Assembly: GCA_019914945.1 (NCBI GenBank)
Contig: CM034112.1
Location: 9,020,501-9,084,500, forward strand
Source of the DNA: Typha latifolia
Taxonomy: Eukaryota; Streptophyta; Magnoliopsida; Poales; Typhaceae
Direction: 5' to 3'
Length of the DNA stretch: 64,000 bases
Shown here: in pieces, positions 33,834 to 47,439 of the stretch
Numbering within the stretch: position 1 is the first letter of the stretch
How the letters are laid out: every line of letters begins with the position of its first letter
Notes under the pieces: generated by a model
What the model was told of the DNA's origin: nothing
What the model saw: only the letters and a program-made list of their open reading frames with translations
The model's database searches: none
Made by a program: the position numbers and the translations under genes

Positions 33834-36800
33834 ATATTAGACTGACACTAGAGCCTTTAATTATTAATCAAAAAATAAAATGTGATTAAGTTGCAAAAGG
33901 TATTTTTTATAATAGTATATGATTGAGCTCTTGTACACAACATCTATATAAATTGTGTGTATTCTATTATAAAAAATATTTATATTATATAGAATATAAA
34001 TACACTCAATTTCAACTATTATGAAAATATAAAAAAAAAATATTTAGTATAAATGACCCTCAATCAGATGCTGTCAGAAGTCTTTTTTTTTCTTTTTAAA
34101 TGAATGTACATAGAATAATCCTAATTAATGGTAGCTGTAGTTAAGATATATCTATATATGCAAAGTACCATTTTTTTCTTAAAAATTTAGATTATTGAAT
34201 TATAATTTACCTCTTGCCTTTTGTTTAATTCTAAAGTACTTTCATGTACTTTAAATTTAAAACATTTAGTTTCCTTACAATCTACAACAAGATAGTCAAT
34301 CACTAATGGAAATATGAAAAGTTTTAATTACTTACAGGAACATAGTTTAATTAAATTAATTTAATGATAATATAAATAATTTGGTCATTTAACAACTTGC
34401 TTATTGAAAGAAAATATAGATGCCAGTAAACCAGACTATTAGTTTTGAATGAAAAATATAATAATTATAACTTGGTCTCAACCAAGTTATTTAAAATACA
34501 TAACAATAAATTGAAAACAGAATCAGATCAAACTAAAAATAGGTAAACAATAATTTACCTAAATATTTATTGCATACCCATATAACTTGATCATTGCCAG
34601 CTGATATGCAAATAAGCATTTTAAAACTAAACCTAAATTCTTCCAATTGGTTCTATCAGTATTGTCTATATAAGATATAGGAGAATTAAGTACAATATAT
34701 ACTTTTCCTGCAGTAGAAATTGGAAGACTACTGTAGCTTTAATTGCTAATCTTCCATAGATGTTGCATTGCATCTTAGCATACAGGCCAGCCCACATCAG
34801 TGCATCAGTAAAAGCCCAACACTTCAATCCAATGACTTGGGTCATCAAATCCAACATATTATCCCATGACAGGAGGTTAAAAGACTTATGATACATGCAC
34901 TAGCTTTGACTCACTGTGATCTGTTTACAAAGAGAAATATAGGAAAGAAGTAACCATTTTGTTTAGCTTATAGATTATGCTCATTATCTATCAATTGTGT
35001 TTAACATGATTCTATATAAATGATAAGTTGATGTTCCTAATTAAATTAGAACGAATGAATCGATACAGCCTCAAACTAGCAATGAAGTAGGGAATCAGAG
35101 AGTTACCATATTCTTCAAAACTGGATAAGGATACCCTATTCTGATAATAAGTATTATATTGTGTGTGTGTGTAATATAATAATAATAAATTAAGCACCTC
35201 CCTTATATTCTTTATTGTAAATATTGCTTCATGCCGTACGTACCCAGTTCATAACTACAATAGAGAAAGTTCAACATAATAAACTACGTAAGCTACAGTG
35301 ATCGTAGTCGGCAATAGAGATCCTCTGCAAGGATGGAATGCATGAATTTTATACAACCTGAGGTAATGTTAAATGGCTGCCAATGTTGGGAGCCAATTAG
35401 AGCCTGCCGAGTACCCAAGTGAAGTAAGTTCCTACAGTATAGTTTGCAGGAGCATATGCATATTCTTTTCTCTTTAATTAAGGAATTAATCATATATTAG
35501 TCGAGGCTTAGGCGGGCAGACTAGGGATCCGTTTGGTAGAGGTAGACTCTTTTGAGCTGATTGAAATCTTGAGGCCCGAAAACCCTAAGCTATTTGAGGC
35601 TAAGGAATCTTGTAGATAATATTGTTAGTCTTTCTTCTTGTTTTAAGATCGTAATTTTTTTTAATATTTATAGAGAATGTAACCGTGTTGCAGGTTGGAC
35701 AGCTAATAAGAGCAGGACTGTCTCTCAACGTGTTGCTCTGGGGGCTGACAGCCAAACCCCTACCGACCTACTTTCTATTATTTTTTTGTGATATTTTCGG
35801 CTAATTCAATTGGTGTTCACAGCTAATATAGTTCTTTGTCTTCAAAATTAAAAATTAAAAAAAATTCAGGGGTGGGGAAGCTGTAAAGACTTGTAATATA
35901 TACCTTACTTATACTTTTAATTAATTAATATACCTCTATCTCCTTCTCCTCATCTCTCTATCTTTTGGTTTGTCTTCTATATATATATATATATATACAC
36001 ACGCGCGCGCGCACACGAGAAGAAAGGAAGAAGGATATAAATTGACATGGGTGGGAAGGAGATAGGAAGGTAGTGCCAAGTGGGGTGCCAAGAGAAGACA
36101 ATGGGAGAGTTATGGGAGTGATTAGATAGAGAGTAGAGTGGTCCTAAGTCTAGTCCTTTTAAATTTAGATAGGATATTGGTAACATGCAGTAGTAGTGTT
36201 CACATGCAAATAGAGATGGAGTACAATGCCCTCTCATCTCAATAAGATCACGCATATCAAACTAGAGAGCAGTAGAGGTCCCCTACCATATCTCTCTTGC
36301 CTTTCTCTTTTCAAGGCCATCTACTACCTAACTAATTGCATGCCCTAATGACCATGATGAGTATCAGTGATCATCAAGTAGTGTTTCTTGCAGTTGAATA
36401 CGAGCTTATTATCTTTGATATTAATCTCTAATACTTCAAAGGACAAATCCTGATCAGGCACCCACATAATATATATAGATCTAAGTCTAACCTTAGCAAT
36501 ATTAATAGGAAAAGTTATAATGGAGGCTGCCTAACACTTCACTGCTCCAAACTATCTGGTGTATATATAAGAAGCTAGTTCATAGTAAAGTTTTAGGTAT
36601 ATATGTGCAAGTTATTCCATAATCGATCCTCTTGCATTGATGTGGAAGAGACATACAGAACGATTTTAATGATTTCTTATTATAACAGCTAGTATTGTAT
36701 TTGTTCCAACTGCATTGCAATGCATGAGCAAGAGTACTACAATTAAGGACCACCACATCTGTTGCAAAATTTTACAAGGGTCCCCTCCATATGGGACCAT

Positions 36801-39531
36801 TTCCAATGGAGCACCCTACCTTAATGGCACACATCACAAAGCCCTCAGATGGGAGGGATATGATCAGATCAAAGGACTCAATATATATATATATGCATCT
36901 TTAGTTCTCATTGATAAAAGTTGGGCACATATGCACTGTAGTCTCAAAACATTCAATATTATGGATTACTTGGTTGTACTAAGCAATATAATAAGAGGGC
37001 CATTATGTTGTAGTACTAATTAAGAAGAATAATTCTTGCCTCTTTCATCTTTCACACAGATCGTGAAGATTTGAATATATTATACGCGTACTTTGTACGC
37101 GCATTGTAAGCTATTTTGTGTATATATACAGGATTGTTGTCCTACTTGCAAGTATCTTTGGCACCACTAATTTTTCACTTGTTATAATGTTAAACTAAGA
37201 GAATTGATGATAACAATAAAGTAGATCATATAAGTTGAATTGTGACTCGAATTTAAAGTGTCCATTTCAAATTGGAAAAGAAATACATGCAATTAACTCC
37301 TAAGGTAGTACAAACATTAACATCTTAGAAACTAGAATCTAATGAGTTCATTAGACTTCATCCAACATATGTACATGAGATCCGTATCTTAATTAAAGTG
37401 TGAAATTCTAGAGGTCGTTATATACTAATAAAGAGAGTAACAAATTGTATACTTTATCACCATTCCTTTCTCCTAATAGGCATCAATGTGAAGGAAAGAA
37501 TGTCTGGATAAAGCATCTTTTCAATGACGAAATAAAATTCTTCAAGCGAAATCTATCTTTCACTTCGAAGATATTTACAACAACCTAAGTAAATGCTTTG
37601 AGATAGCCTTCATAATGGCTTGATCTTGTTTTGTTGCTCTGGAAAGAAATTAAAATCTTTCAAATTGTGTAGTAGAAAAGAGGATTGGCAATCTTTTCTT
37701 TTCTTTTTATTTTAGAAAGCCATTTAGAGGGAATGGTGGTTTAGCATACCCCCTAGATAATGGAAAAGGTACGTACGTACATGTTATACATTTATCACCA
37801 TAGCAAACCAAGAGAAAACAAAAAATAAAAATAAAACAAAGAAAAAGATTTGTCCACACTTGTGACAAACGTATACGATGTAAATTAACTGCAAACTGAT
37901 CTTGCCTACAAGAGTTAATCATATCTCAAAGATGTTTATGTTATTACCTTTTATTCTCTACAATATTCCGCAGTGTTTGATCTTCCCCATGATGTTTTAT
38001 CCTCTCCCTTTGCAGCATATCATTATTAGCCATAACCTTATTTGGTTTATCTTCACAAAATGTTGATATATGTTTCAGTTCCATGGTCAAGAACTAAGGA
38101 CTACAATTTCAAAAAGTATCCAAATATATAGTAAATGTTGCTTCCATGAGGAGGACTAGACACAGTCCAAATCAAACAAAACAAACCTTTAAGCCTCAAA
38201 TGAAATAAAGTACCTGGTAGATCTTAGACTAACAATGGCATAAGTTCCTCAATCTAATTAGATAATACTTCAAGTTGGAATTGACATTTATAAACTATTC
38301 CAACAACAATACTGAAAGTGATCGAATCTCAAAAAGTCAAACCCCAGAAAAGAACCAAAAAATATTTGTTTAAATGCATGTGGCAGTGCGGTATAAATTA
38401 CATAGAAACACAATTAAGAGAGAGAAATTAATTGCACTTGGATCAAGTCTATGTATTAATTCTTAAGACAGACAAACAAAATGAGGACAACAGATGCAGA
38501 AGTTTGAAAAGATGACATTCCAATGCCTGGGTATATACCAAAATGAGGAATTACATAGCTTCTTGGGTATATACCAAGTGTTTACGTTATCATTAAAGAA
38601 GATATTCCAATGCCAAAAGACTTCCTCAACTAATATAGTAATGTTGTAGACTTTAGCAAAAAGGATCTTCATAACTATTTGCTTAATTCATTAAGTATGT
38701 ATATATACATATAGTTTAATGTCCATTACGTTCATTTGTTTGCTAATCCTCGATAGTACATTAGTAGTACATAATAAAATAGACATGGATCATTAATTGA
38801 CATCAACCTTTCTTCATGTTGATAGGTATTAGCAAGTTGCAAAAAGTACATGAGAGGATTCTCTCAATATACAACTCCTCCATTAGGGATTAATTTGCTA
38901 CAATATAAATTAATCCGCTACATGTATCATGGCTGCCATGGGACAACGAGAAAGTCACTTCTCTATCCACTTCCCCTTATTGGTTTTGGTTTTTAATGTA
39001 GATAATCGTACCAACCATGCACCTGAGTGTATTGACACTTATTGTACCACTTGTACTAAAATTTGAAGTTAGAGATCCTATTATGGCAACAAAAACTACC
39101 ATGTATTCTAATACCACGTTTAACCAGTTGTATTATTTTTTATACAGTGGTATAAATATGTGATTTGGATAAAATATGTCAAGTCATACCGTCTATGAAT
39201 AAGTCTAATTAATATACATAGAATTTAAAGATGAGGATCCAATTCTTGGTAGGGTAGACAAGTCCAACTAATTGAAAATTAAGTAAGACTTCGGTAATAA
39301 TATATTTTCTATATATACAGGTTAATTGCATGAAAAACTAGGCTGATTTTGCTTTCTTGTTAAGATTAAAGTGATTTGATATATAAATTTAAATTAAAGT
39401 GATCTCGTTTTTTGTAGGTATGCATTTTATACTTGTAAGTATGTAAGATATAAATGAGTAGAGATGGGCAGGAAAATTGAATAAAAATATTGAGTGAAAA
39501 AATTAACCTGAACTTTTTGGTTTGTGTAACA

Positions 39532-39570
<39 letters not shown>

Positions 39571-42260
39571 TTTGTGGAACAATATATATAGATGGGCTGG
39601 TAAGAGAGAGGAAGGACAATTTTTAGTAGAAGTTTCACCATAATCAAAAGTAGAATTATAATTCAGTTTCTGTATGTAATAATTTGAATAGTATTTTCAA
39701 ATTTTGATTACTTTTTTTATTTAATCTAGAATAGTATTCCCTATCAGAGAATAGGGAAAGGATGGTTTACTAGAGATTGTGAGTTTTATCATAATCAAAC
39801 ACTAAAAATCCTAATATTTTATTCCCTCAACCTACAGCGATTTTCCTCGGTTTCCTCTCATTTTATTAATCCTCACTGCATTAGCGTTTCTATTCCTAAT
39901 TATAGTTTAAACCATAGAAATAAATTGATTGTTCCTTTGAAAAGATAATAAATTAAAGAGAGAAGGAGGAGGACGACTACTACTACTAGGTTTTAGATGC
40001 AAATGTTCTCTCACAAAACAATGCATATATATATACATATATAAGGAGATGCAAGTTGGCTAGCTATTTTTTAGGTCAAATAAACTGTTAAACTAATCTA
40101 ATCAATTCATGCACATCTCCCACACTTTGCTAAGACCCATGAAACTGACGCCATCAACCTTCAGGCGGATGACACCATCATCTTGTGATTAATTATCTCA
40201 TTAGAGTAATTAGGGAGATATAAAAGTTAGGCACTTAGATGAGGGCACCCCTCCTACTCCTAGTTAATTGGGTGGGTGTCATCCTAGGGTTGGTTCCTTA
40301 TTATATATATTAATTTCTACACTAAAATTTTATGATAGGCCCCATCTTAATTAGGTGCCTCATATCATTGTCTCTTCTTACCTAGATCTAATTAATGAAG
40401 AAGGTGGCCTATAATTTTTATTTGCTCATAGTAGTATGTTTAACCTATGGACCACCTCCCACCTACCTAGAGAAAAGAAAAGAATGAAATTAAATATTAA
40501 TGGTCACTTGATTTGCTACTTGCTGCATCTTATTGATGGGTAATCAATTAATTAGTGAAAGTTGCATGCTATTCTTGCTTAAATATATCCATTATTTGTG
40601 GGGGACGAGGGGGAGGGAAGAGTGATGATGTAACGTCAGATTAGTCTTCTAATCTTCTCTTCCATTACTCAGATCATGGTTAGCATATATTAAAGAAGGG
40701 GCCACCTGTTTGATACTGTAATCTGCCTCATTTTCTTTGAGAATTAGAAGAACATAAATTATTATTAAGATAGAAAAGTTGGAGGAGTAACCATCATGAG
40801 ATCTAAATTAAGCTCAAAAGAATTAAAATATCAGCCATAAAAGAGAAGGAAAAAAGAAAAATACGGAAGGAACATGACATCACTCGGTGACATCCCTAAT
40901 TGGTTTGGAGAAGGTGAGGGAGGAAGCAAAGAAAGAACTGCATCATTAGACTAATCCTATAAATTAATAACAGGACTAATTGGCATGTGTGACATGTTAA
41001 CGTTTTCATATTTTGAAATTGTCCTATAAATAAATATAGTGGAACTTAATTTTCATATTGAACAAGCTTAATTAGTAGTAGTAATAGTAGTACAAGTAAA
41101 GAACTTATCATCTGAAAGTCTAGTTAAATGTAAAAAGGTTAGATATGTTTTTTTTTCCTCTTTTCCTGTGAGATTCATGGCGGAAGTGTCAGTACCCAAC
41201 TTTGAAGAATTAGTACGGCAAGTATGGATACTGTGCTTGCAATATACTTTGTTATTTAGAAAGAAAGGAGCAGCTGGCTGCTAGCTAGATCCAGTTTAGA
41301 TGGGGATTTTAGTAGATATATATCAATCTTTGATAACGTTAGAAGGTACAATTGATACAACCGAACAAAAAGTCAATCATAAAATAAAACAAAACACTGC
41401 AAGATTTTAGATCCATAACGTTTATGCGTTTGGATGTGGTCGAGGTTTACTTTTAGACCAATTTAGTGACCACTAAACTGATTTACTATTTAAACACTAA
41501 TTCAAAAGTAAAATGGGTTTATAAACTAGTTAAACTCGTTATTTTCTTTCCTCTCCTCTATATTTTACTTTACCATTACCAACAAAATCTAATTATCATT
41601 TTGCTTTTGAGTTGACATCATTAACTTCAGTCAATTATCAATTTATCATTTCAATCCTTCTAGCCCTTTCTCTCACTTCTCTTTTCTCTTTTTTTTCTTC
41701 ATCCATCCGGTATATATTCTGAAATTTATTTAAACTATTTTATTCAAGTTTAAGAAATAGAAGTAGTTAACCAGATTTAAGAGTTAAACTATACCTAGCG
41801 CCACCTTTTAAGTAACAAAACAACTTAACTTGTGAAAAGTACCAATACTAAAATATCTTTATCGTGACATGTGTAAGTCATGTCAGATTTTATAATTGTC
41901 TAGTATTTTTATTGTGAATTTAGATATTCATATGCTAAAATATTTATTTAGATTATAGTATAATTTATTTATCAGATGAATTATCTTGAGTATAGGTTTA
42001 TCTTCGTGCTGTCCTATCCATTTTGTTACATGCATCACGTATTGTGTAAGCGTGTGGGCTTGCACATGGTTGTGAGTGAGGCATTACACTTCAATTCATT
42101 ATTTTTTTTTACTTTTCTTTTTTTATTATTTTTATATTATCTTTTACCTTTTTGAGAAAAGTAGGTCGAATACAGTTATATTATTTTATGAAATGGAAAT
42201 AAACAAAGATAAGGAGAGAGAGATGGGGAGGAAAGCGACGGTAAGACAAGATCAAAGAAA
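33510..42260. other. Gene-poor intergenic region
   Basis: AT-rich, with several AT microsatellites (33789-33826, 35978-36013 with an added CG/CA part, 39535-39566). No coding exon, tRNA or plant microRNA stem that I could recognise. Some islands are less AT-rich and contain G/C-clustered words (40090-40330, 40590-40720, 40860-40930). Conserved non-coding sequence is possible but cannot be judged without relatives. Confidence 0.5.
35523..35760. mobile_element. Possible small MITE
   Basis: Left side reads TAGGGATCCGTTTGGTAGAGG and right side, inverted, GTAGGGGTTTGGCTGTCAG. GGG..GTTTGG ends are common on Tourist-like and other plant MITEs. The match is short and the target duplication would be only TA or a near equivalent, so this is tentative. 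Confidence 0.3.
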
Positions 42261-42269
42261 ACCTTGAAC

Positions 42270-44480
42270 TACACCAAGGAGGGGGAAGAGGATTTCCACT
42301 CCTTCTAGATGTCAGAAAGGGATACATACAGCCATATGGCCATTTCGGCCTCCCACCTAAAGATTCAGTAGTTCCTTCCAAACCACAAGAACCACTAGAA
42401 CAAACCAAAAAGCTGGTTTGTGGTTTACTGTGGCTTCAAAAGAAAGACGTCGTTCACCCAAAAGACCAATAATCTAGGAGAGGTGATGAATGAGATGATA
42501 GCTCTAGTGCTGAGAGGATGGAATCCCAAAAGACCTAAGGAACACATACCAATAAAGAAGGTGGTAAAGAAATTTTGGTGCGTCAGCACACAGGGGGCAA
42601 AGAAAAGGACTCGATAAACCCTTCATACCTAGGAGGTCCCCATATGAAAGCTAGTTAGATAAAAGTCTTCACCTTAGGGGCAAAAAGGTTTTTCAAAGGT
42701 TGAAAGTCTAGGTAAGACACCACTGTAAAGGATTTTGAGGACGTGAACCTTCAAGAGATGTTTTTTGGTGGACCTCCAAGTAAGCTAATGCCTTCACAAA
42801 GCATTCTGGCATGGTTGGACCTAGTTAGGTGACAATCAACTCTTAGGCCACCTCAAGCTAATAGCATCCTAAAGAAGGGCCAAGGGCTAAGAGGAGGAGC
42901 GTATGGCTATGGCAATCAAGCTAGTTTGGAAAGGGAGGTCCCCGATCAAACGGTCAATTCAAAATTGCACTCATTCCACATTCCTTATGTTAAAGGAGGA
43001 GCTAATTGCGAAAAGAACAACCATTGTGAGGATTCTTTTCTAGAAAGGAGAGGATCTCCTTGGTGGATCCTTAATGAGGTGTTTGATGATCCATGTCCTA
43101 GCAACCTCCACCATCGCTTATTAAGGAGAGAGATATTGAACCTCCTCAAATTCTACACACCAACACTTCTTGCACTTGTTTACTATATGTTGCCAGTTCT
43201 AGGCCAAAAGAGGATTAGGCTTAAATGGAAAGCCTTAGTTTGTAGTGGAGAGGGAACAAGCACCCGTTGCAATCAAAGAGGTTAGCCCATAACAGAGCAT
43301 CGTCATCCTGAGCAAGGAAAAGAAGGGAGGACACTAGACTATCTCAAATAGGGAGGTGATAGTTTTGAGGTTGAAGAATGACGATGCAGACAAAAGACTG
43401 GTGTTGTTGACAAATTGGACTACAAAGAGATTGTTTCCAACAAGGGCTGAAAATCACGAGTTAAGTTGTCTTAAGTCTAGAAGAGAAATATGGTGAGGGG
43501 GTTCATAACAAAAATGAAGAGCAGGGGCAAAAGGGATCATCCTGTCTTAGTCTGCGGCGAGATGAAAAGTGTTGAATGAGATATTATTGACTAATTAAAA
43601 TAAAAAAATGCATTGCTCAAATAATGTTTAAAAAGGAATCTCACATTACGCAGTCAAAAGCTTTGACAAAGTCAAGCTTTATAAGGATATTATGTCGCCT
43701 ACAGCCGGCCACCTAGGTGACGAGCTTGTGGGTTAGGATGAAATTATCAAAGATTGTCCTTCCCTTGATGGAAGTGAACTAAAAGAGAAATAGAGTGTTG
43801 AACTCCCCATGAGCATAAGTTTGTTAGTGATGATCAAAAGTCATGACCTTCATCCTCTCCTTATAGTGCTTCAAGAATCACTTGACCTCAAAAGGTCAAG
43901 TCCTAATTAACTTTGGCATCTATGGACAAGGGGGTCTGAGTAAAAATAGAGTCTTCCATCAAACCATCAATGGCCGCCTTGACCAGATGGCGAAAGAAGT
44001 AAACAAAAACATGGTTGGGACTCTCCTTCAAGTCCTCGTAAGGAATGATGACTCAAAATTAGTTTAATTCCTTAAGCCAAAGACAATTGATGTCGAGGAA
44101 AGAAGGGTGGGATGGTTTAGGAGAATCCAGGGCCTTGATGAAAATGAAGGACTAGTAATGACTCAGAACAACCACACCATGAGAGAAAGTCATACCATGA
44201 GGAAGTCGGATAGAGCAAGGAAAGCTTCAATGGCCAGCTTCCCGCACCAAAAATAGAAAAAGGTGTTTATGCAACCTACTGCCATATGATCCTTCTTAGT
44301 GCACCTAAGATAGTAACTAGCAAGGTTCAGAACTAGGGAAAGAGAGATGCCAACCGAGGGGAAAAAATGGGAAAATGGCTAACGTAAGGGGAGGAGCAGT
44401 CGTTAGGGTTAGGGTTAAGACTAGAGGTGGGTTAGGACAGTGGAAGGGGGAAAGAGGATAGGGGTGGCAAAAGGGAAGGA
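42270..44480 (-). pseudogene. Decayed LINE retrotransposon (reverse transcriptase region)
   Basis: On the minus strand several LINE reverse-transcriptase motifs survive in separate frames. Around 43645-43683 the sequence reads IKLDFVKAFDCVM, the plant LINE block before the active site. Around 43530-43560 it reads LRQDDPF, the counterpart of the conserved LRQGDPLSP block. Near 43085-43123 it reads NKRWWRLLGHGS, from the region after the polymerase domain. Many stops and frame shifts interrupt it and no long open frame exists. The left side, the expected 3' end, lies next to a T-rich stretch (42099-42145), which could be the inverted poly-A. Outer boundaries are estimates. Confidence 0.7.
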
Positions 44481-46360
44481 CACATAAACATGAAAGAGAT
44501 AGAAGAGCATCTTTGAAGGAATCATTCTCCTATTTTTATTTTTCTATTTTGAAATAACATCAACAGTGAAGAATCAAATCTCTTACGGTCTCATTTATGT
44601 AGACATAAGCAACAATCAATTTACTATTCTTTGTGGCACATCCTGATAAAAACTGTAGGCATTAATTAGAGTGACCTTTAACCTTTTAATGTGATTCATG
44701 CCTTGATCATGACGCAATTGATCTTATCCTTTTTTTTTCCTCGTATGAGACAGCCAGGTGCTTGGTTTGTGAGTGTTTCACAATACAAATAACACAAATA
44801 GGACATCAGAGAAGTTGATCTCAACATGATCTCGACTAAGAGAACTAATTTAATAAGCAAATAACTCATAAACAAACTACTAATATTGCCAATGGATGAA
44901 CAAACTAGCTTGGATTGGTGTTGTTGCATCTTGGCATCATATATAGCTCACGAGAGCTGATCTGTAGCTATTGTGTATTTTAGGGTGCAACTTGCATTAG
45001 GGAGACCATATTAATGTTGAAACTGGAAGAGTGTCTACACCTAATCTGACAATTAATGTGTGGTTAATAATGAGCCAAGTCGTTCATATTACATGGGATA
45101 CTAACAATTGCTCAAAGAAACATAAAGAATAGGTTCTAAGGCTTCATGCCAGGTCAACTTGTGGCAAACTATGGATTAGTGTACTAATGGTTTTGGAACA
45201 ACAATCATCATTTTGCTCTAATAGGGTAGATTAATTAGTCGGTCATATACAATTTATTTGACCACTTCAAGGTCATCAAGGGGAGAATATACATAGATAG
45301 ATTGGACTAGGTCACCTGTGATCCTCTTGTAATAATGTTGCATACCGCTTATGCTCAGAATACCAATTTATTTTTCGAGAATACTGATTGAGACCTTGTT
45401 TCTTGCAAATTTGGGTCACTTTTTAAGGCTCCTATAGGATTGCAGAACACCTCCAAGATTAAGGCTCCTACATCTTTTAGTTATGTCCTTTGCCCCCCAA
45501 AACAGTTTTCAAATCAAGGACAATGATATATAAGATAACATATGATGAGGAACTGAGGATCTCAAATCACATACATATATTGAGTCTTAAAGAGAAATTT
45601 AAAAAAAAAGAGTATTTAAGGAGAAATTCACAAAAAGTTATTGTTCTTTATAATTAATCCTACTACTCCTACATAAGGGTGGTATAGTAAAAGTAAACTA
45701 TGATTGCCAAAAGGTTCATCCATAAAATTCAACTCATAAGCACATGAATATAAATTGATATCCTCCTATTGCATGAAGTCAGAGGATGCCCCTCAGGCAT
45801 TATTCTAATTCTCCAGCAAATCAGATGGTTTTTTTTTTTCGATACCAAAAATAACTTTCATTCATTCCAACGCAAACCAGATGGTTTAACAAGTGATGTT
45901 TTATATATCTAAGTGCATTTTATTTCTGAATGCAACTAATTAATATTTATTTTAAAGAGAAAAAGTATGATGAAATCTGTAACTTTTCAGCACGTAATAT
46001 GTATAATCTCATACAATAAAAACGTGTCGCTCAGCTAAGACCAGGTCTGCTTATTTATTTAGTTTTAAAAAAGAAGAAGAAGAAGAAAATTCATCAAATT
46101 ACATTTCAACAAAAATTAATTTTAGAATATATTTCTTTATATCCTTAAAGCAGCTTCTCCTAGGTATCAACAGTGTTTTTGTATTGCTTATTGCAAATAT
46201 ATATGTTTAAATAATGAATTTATTATGGATATTTCTTGCAATTGCAACTACTTCACATTGCAAATATTTATTAGATGCATTTTGTAAACAAAAGGGGGAG
46301 CTCATCCATTTGTCGTACAACAACCAACTGGCCTTGAAGGCTAACCACTAAAACCCCTAC
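44481..46360. other. Distal 5' region of the B3 gene
   Basis: AT-rich sequence without coding character. A short AAG/AAGAAG repeat (46070-46090) is present. Nothing else supportable. Confidence 0.5.
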
Positions 46361-46367
46361 CCTTCCT

Positions 46368-46648
46368 TATATATACTCCCATTTGTTGAAAAGGATAACA
46401 TGAGCTCATCCAGATAACCCCCAACCCTACTCCTCTCTCTCTCTCTCTCTCTCTCTCAAAGCCCAGATGCCTCCATTCACAACTTTTGGCTCCAACTGTG
46501 TTATCAAAGACCAAAAGTAGAAAAATCTTATCTGAATGTATAGCCAGAATACATCTAGCCTAGGTAGCCTATTAATCCTTAGACAGCAGGGAGAGGGAAC
46601 CTTCTAGTGCAGTAGTCAGGTTTGCAGACAAAGATCTAATTCAGATCT

Positions 46649-46700
<52 letters not shown>
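46368..46700 (+). promoter_or_regulatory. TATA box and CT-rich leader of the B3 gene
   Basis: TATATATA at 46368-46375 is preceded by C-rich DNA and followed about 60 nt later by CT microsatellites at 46434-46457 and 46655-46697. The second run holds around twenty CT units. Pyrimidine-rich leaders are frequent in plant genes with a strong core promoter. The predicted transcript would have a leader of roughly 400 nt before the start at 46813. Confidence 0.55.
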
Positions 46701-46812
46701 CTCTTTCTTCTCCCCCAACCCCTTCCTTCCATAAGGCGAGAGTAGTAGTAGCTGGGCCATCTTTCCTCCAAGAGAAATCGTACTAGTCCCTAGTTAATTA
46801 GAGAATTACAAG

Positions 46813-47433
46813 ATGGACCTAGACTTTAGTAGAAGAACAAACCTCTCCAAGAAGACTCCACAGCATGACTCCTCATCATCATCACCACCATCATCCAAAT
46901 ACCAACTCTTTCCTTTCCAATCCTCCTCCTCCTCTGACCGCAAGCACATGTTCGACAAGGTGGTGACGCCGAGCGACGTCGGGAAGCTGAACCGCCTCGT
47001 GATCCCGAAGCAACACGCCGAGAAGTACTTCCCCCTCGGCCCGGCGAACGCCGACAGGGACACGATGCTCCGATTCGAAGACGTGACCGGGAAGGTGTGG
47101 GAATTCCGGTACTCCTACTGGAGCAGCAGCCAGAGCTACGTCATGACTAAGGGGTGGAGCAGCTTCGTCAAGGAGAAGAAGCTCGCCACCGGCGACACCG
47201 TCTCCTTCTACTCGCGCTGCGGTCACTTCTTCATCGACTACCGCCCGGCACCGAAGCTCCCTGGCCCGCTGTTCTATTCCCCGGTGGACCCCATGTTCAA
47301 TGCAGCGCCGGGCATGCTGGGTTTCAACATCAGATTCCAACAAATTGTCCGTCCGCCGCCGCCCGCCGAGGTGGAAGACGACGATGACGTGGCCGAGCCG
47401 AAGCGAGTCCGGCTCTTCGGGGTGGACTTGTAA
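46813..47433 (+). CDS. RAV/NGATHA-type B3 transcription factor with RLFGV repression motif
   Basis: Single exon, 206 residues. Nuclear DNA-binding protein of the RAV/NGATHA/NGATHA-like family, members of which restrain growth of leaf margins, petals and styles. The N-terminus (1-45) is Ser-rich and charged. The B3 domain (about 46-146) carries [50 protein letters not shown] and GDTVSFYSR. The C-terminus has an acidic run (DDDD, 189-192) and [10 protein letters not shown] (residues 197-206). RLFGV is the known short repression motif of this family. There is no AP2 domain, so it is not a RAV1-type protein. It is short for the family (often 260-330 residues) but shows no sign of truncation. The coding region is very GC-rich against AT-rich flanks. 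An AATAAA at 47576-47581 may be the polyadenylation signal. The subgroup (NGA versus NGA-like) is left open. Confidence 0.9.
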   Translation: MDLDFSRRTNLSKKTPQHDSSSSSPPSSKYQLFPFQSSSSSDRKHMFDKVVTPSDVGKLNRLVIPKQHAEKYFPLGPANADRDTMLRFEDVTGKVWEFRYSYWSSSQSYVMTKGWSSFVKEKKLATGDTVSFYSRCGHFFIDYRPAPKLPGPLFYSPVDPMFNAAPGMLGFNIRFQQIVRPPPPAEVEDDDDVAEPKRVRLFGVDL

Positions 47434-47439
47434 TGAGGA

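Noticed and set aside
38505..38640. Repeated GGGTATATACCA and CATTCCAATGCC words as a possible stem-loop
   Set aside because: The words are direct repeats of a short palindrome and do not make a convincing precursor hairpin.
34000..46300. Search for a conserved microRNA precursor upstream of the B3 gene
   Set aside because: No match by eye to the well-known plant microRNAs (156, 159, 160, 164, 166-172, 319, 390-399 and similar) on either strand. A new microRNA cannot be excluded.
46891..47343. 150-codon open frame antisense to the B3 gene
   Set aside because: High GC in the real coding strand removes stops on the other strand. The peptide is Val/Glu/Arg-rich and shows no domain.
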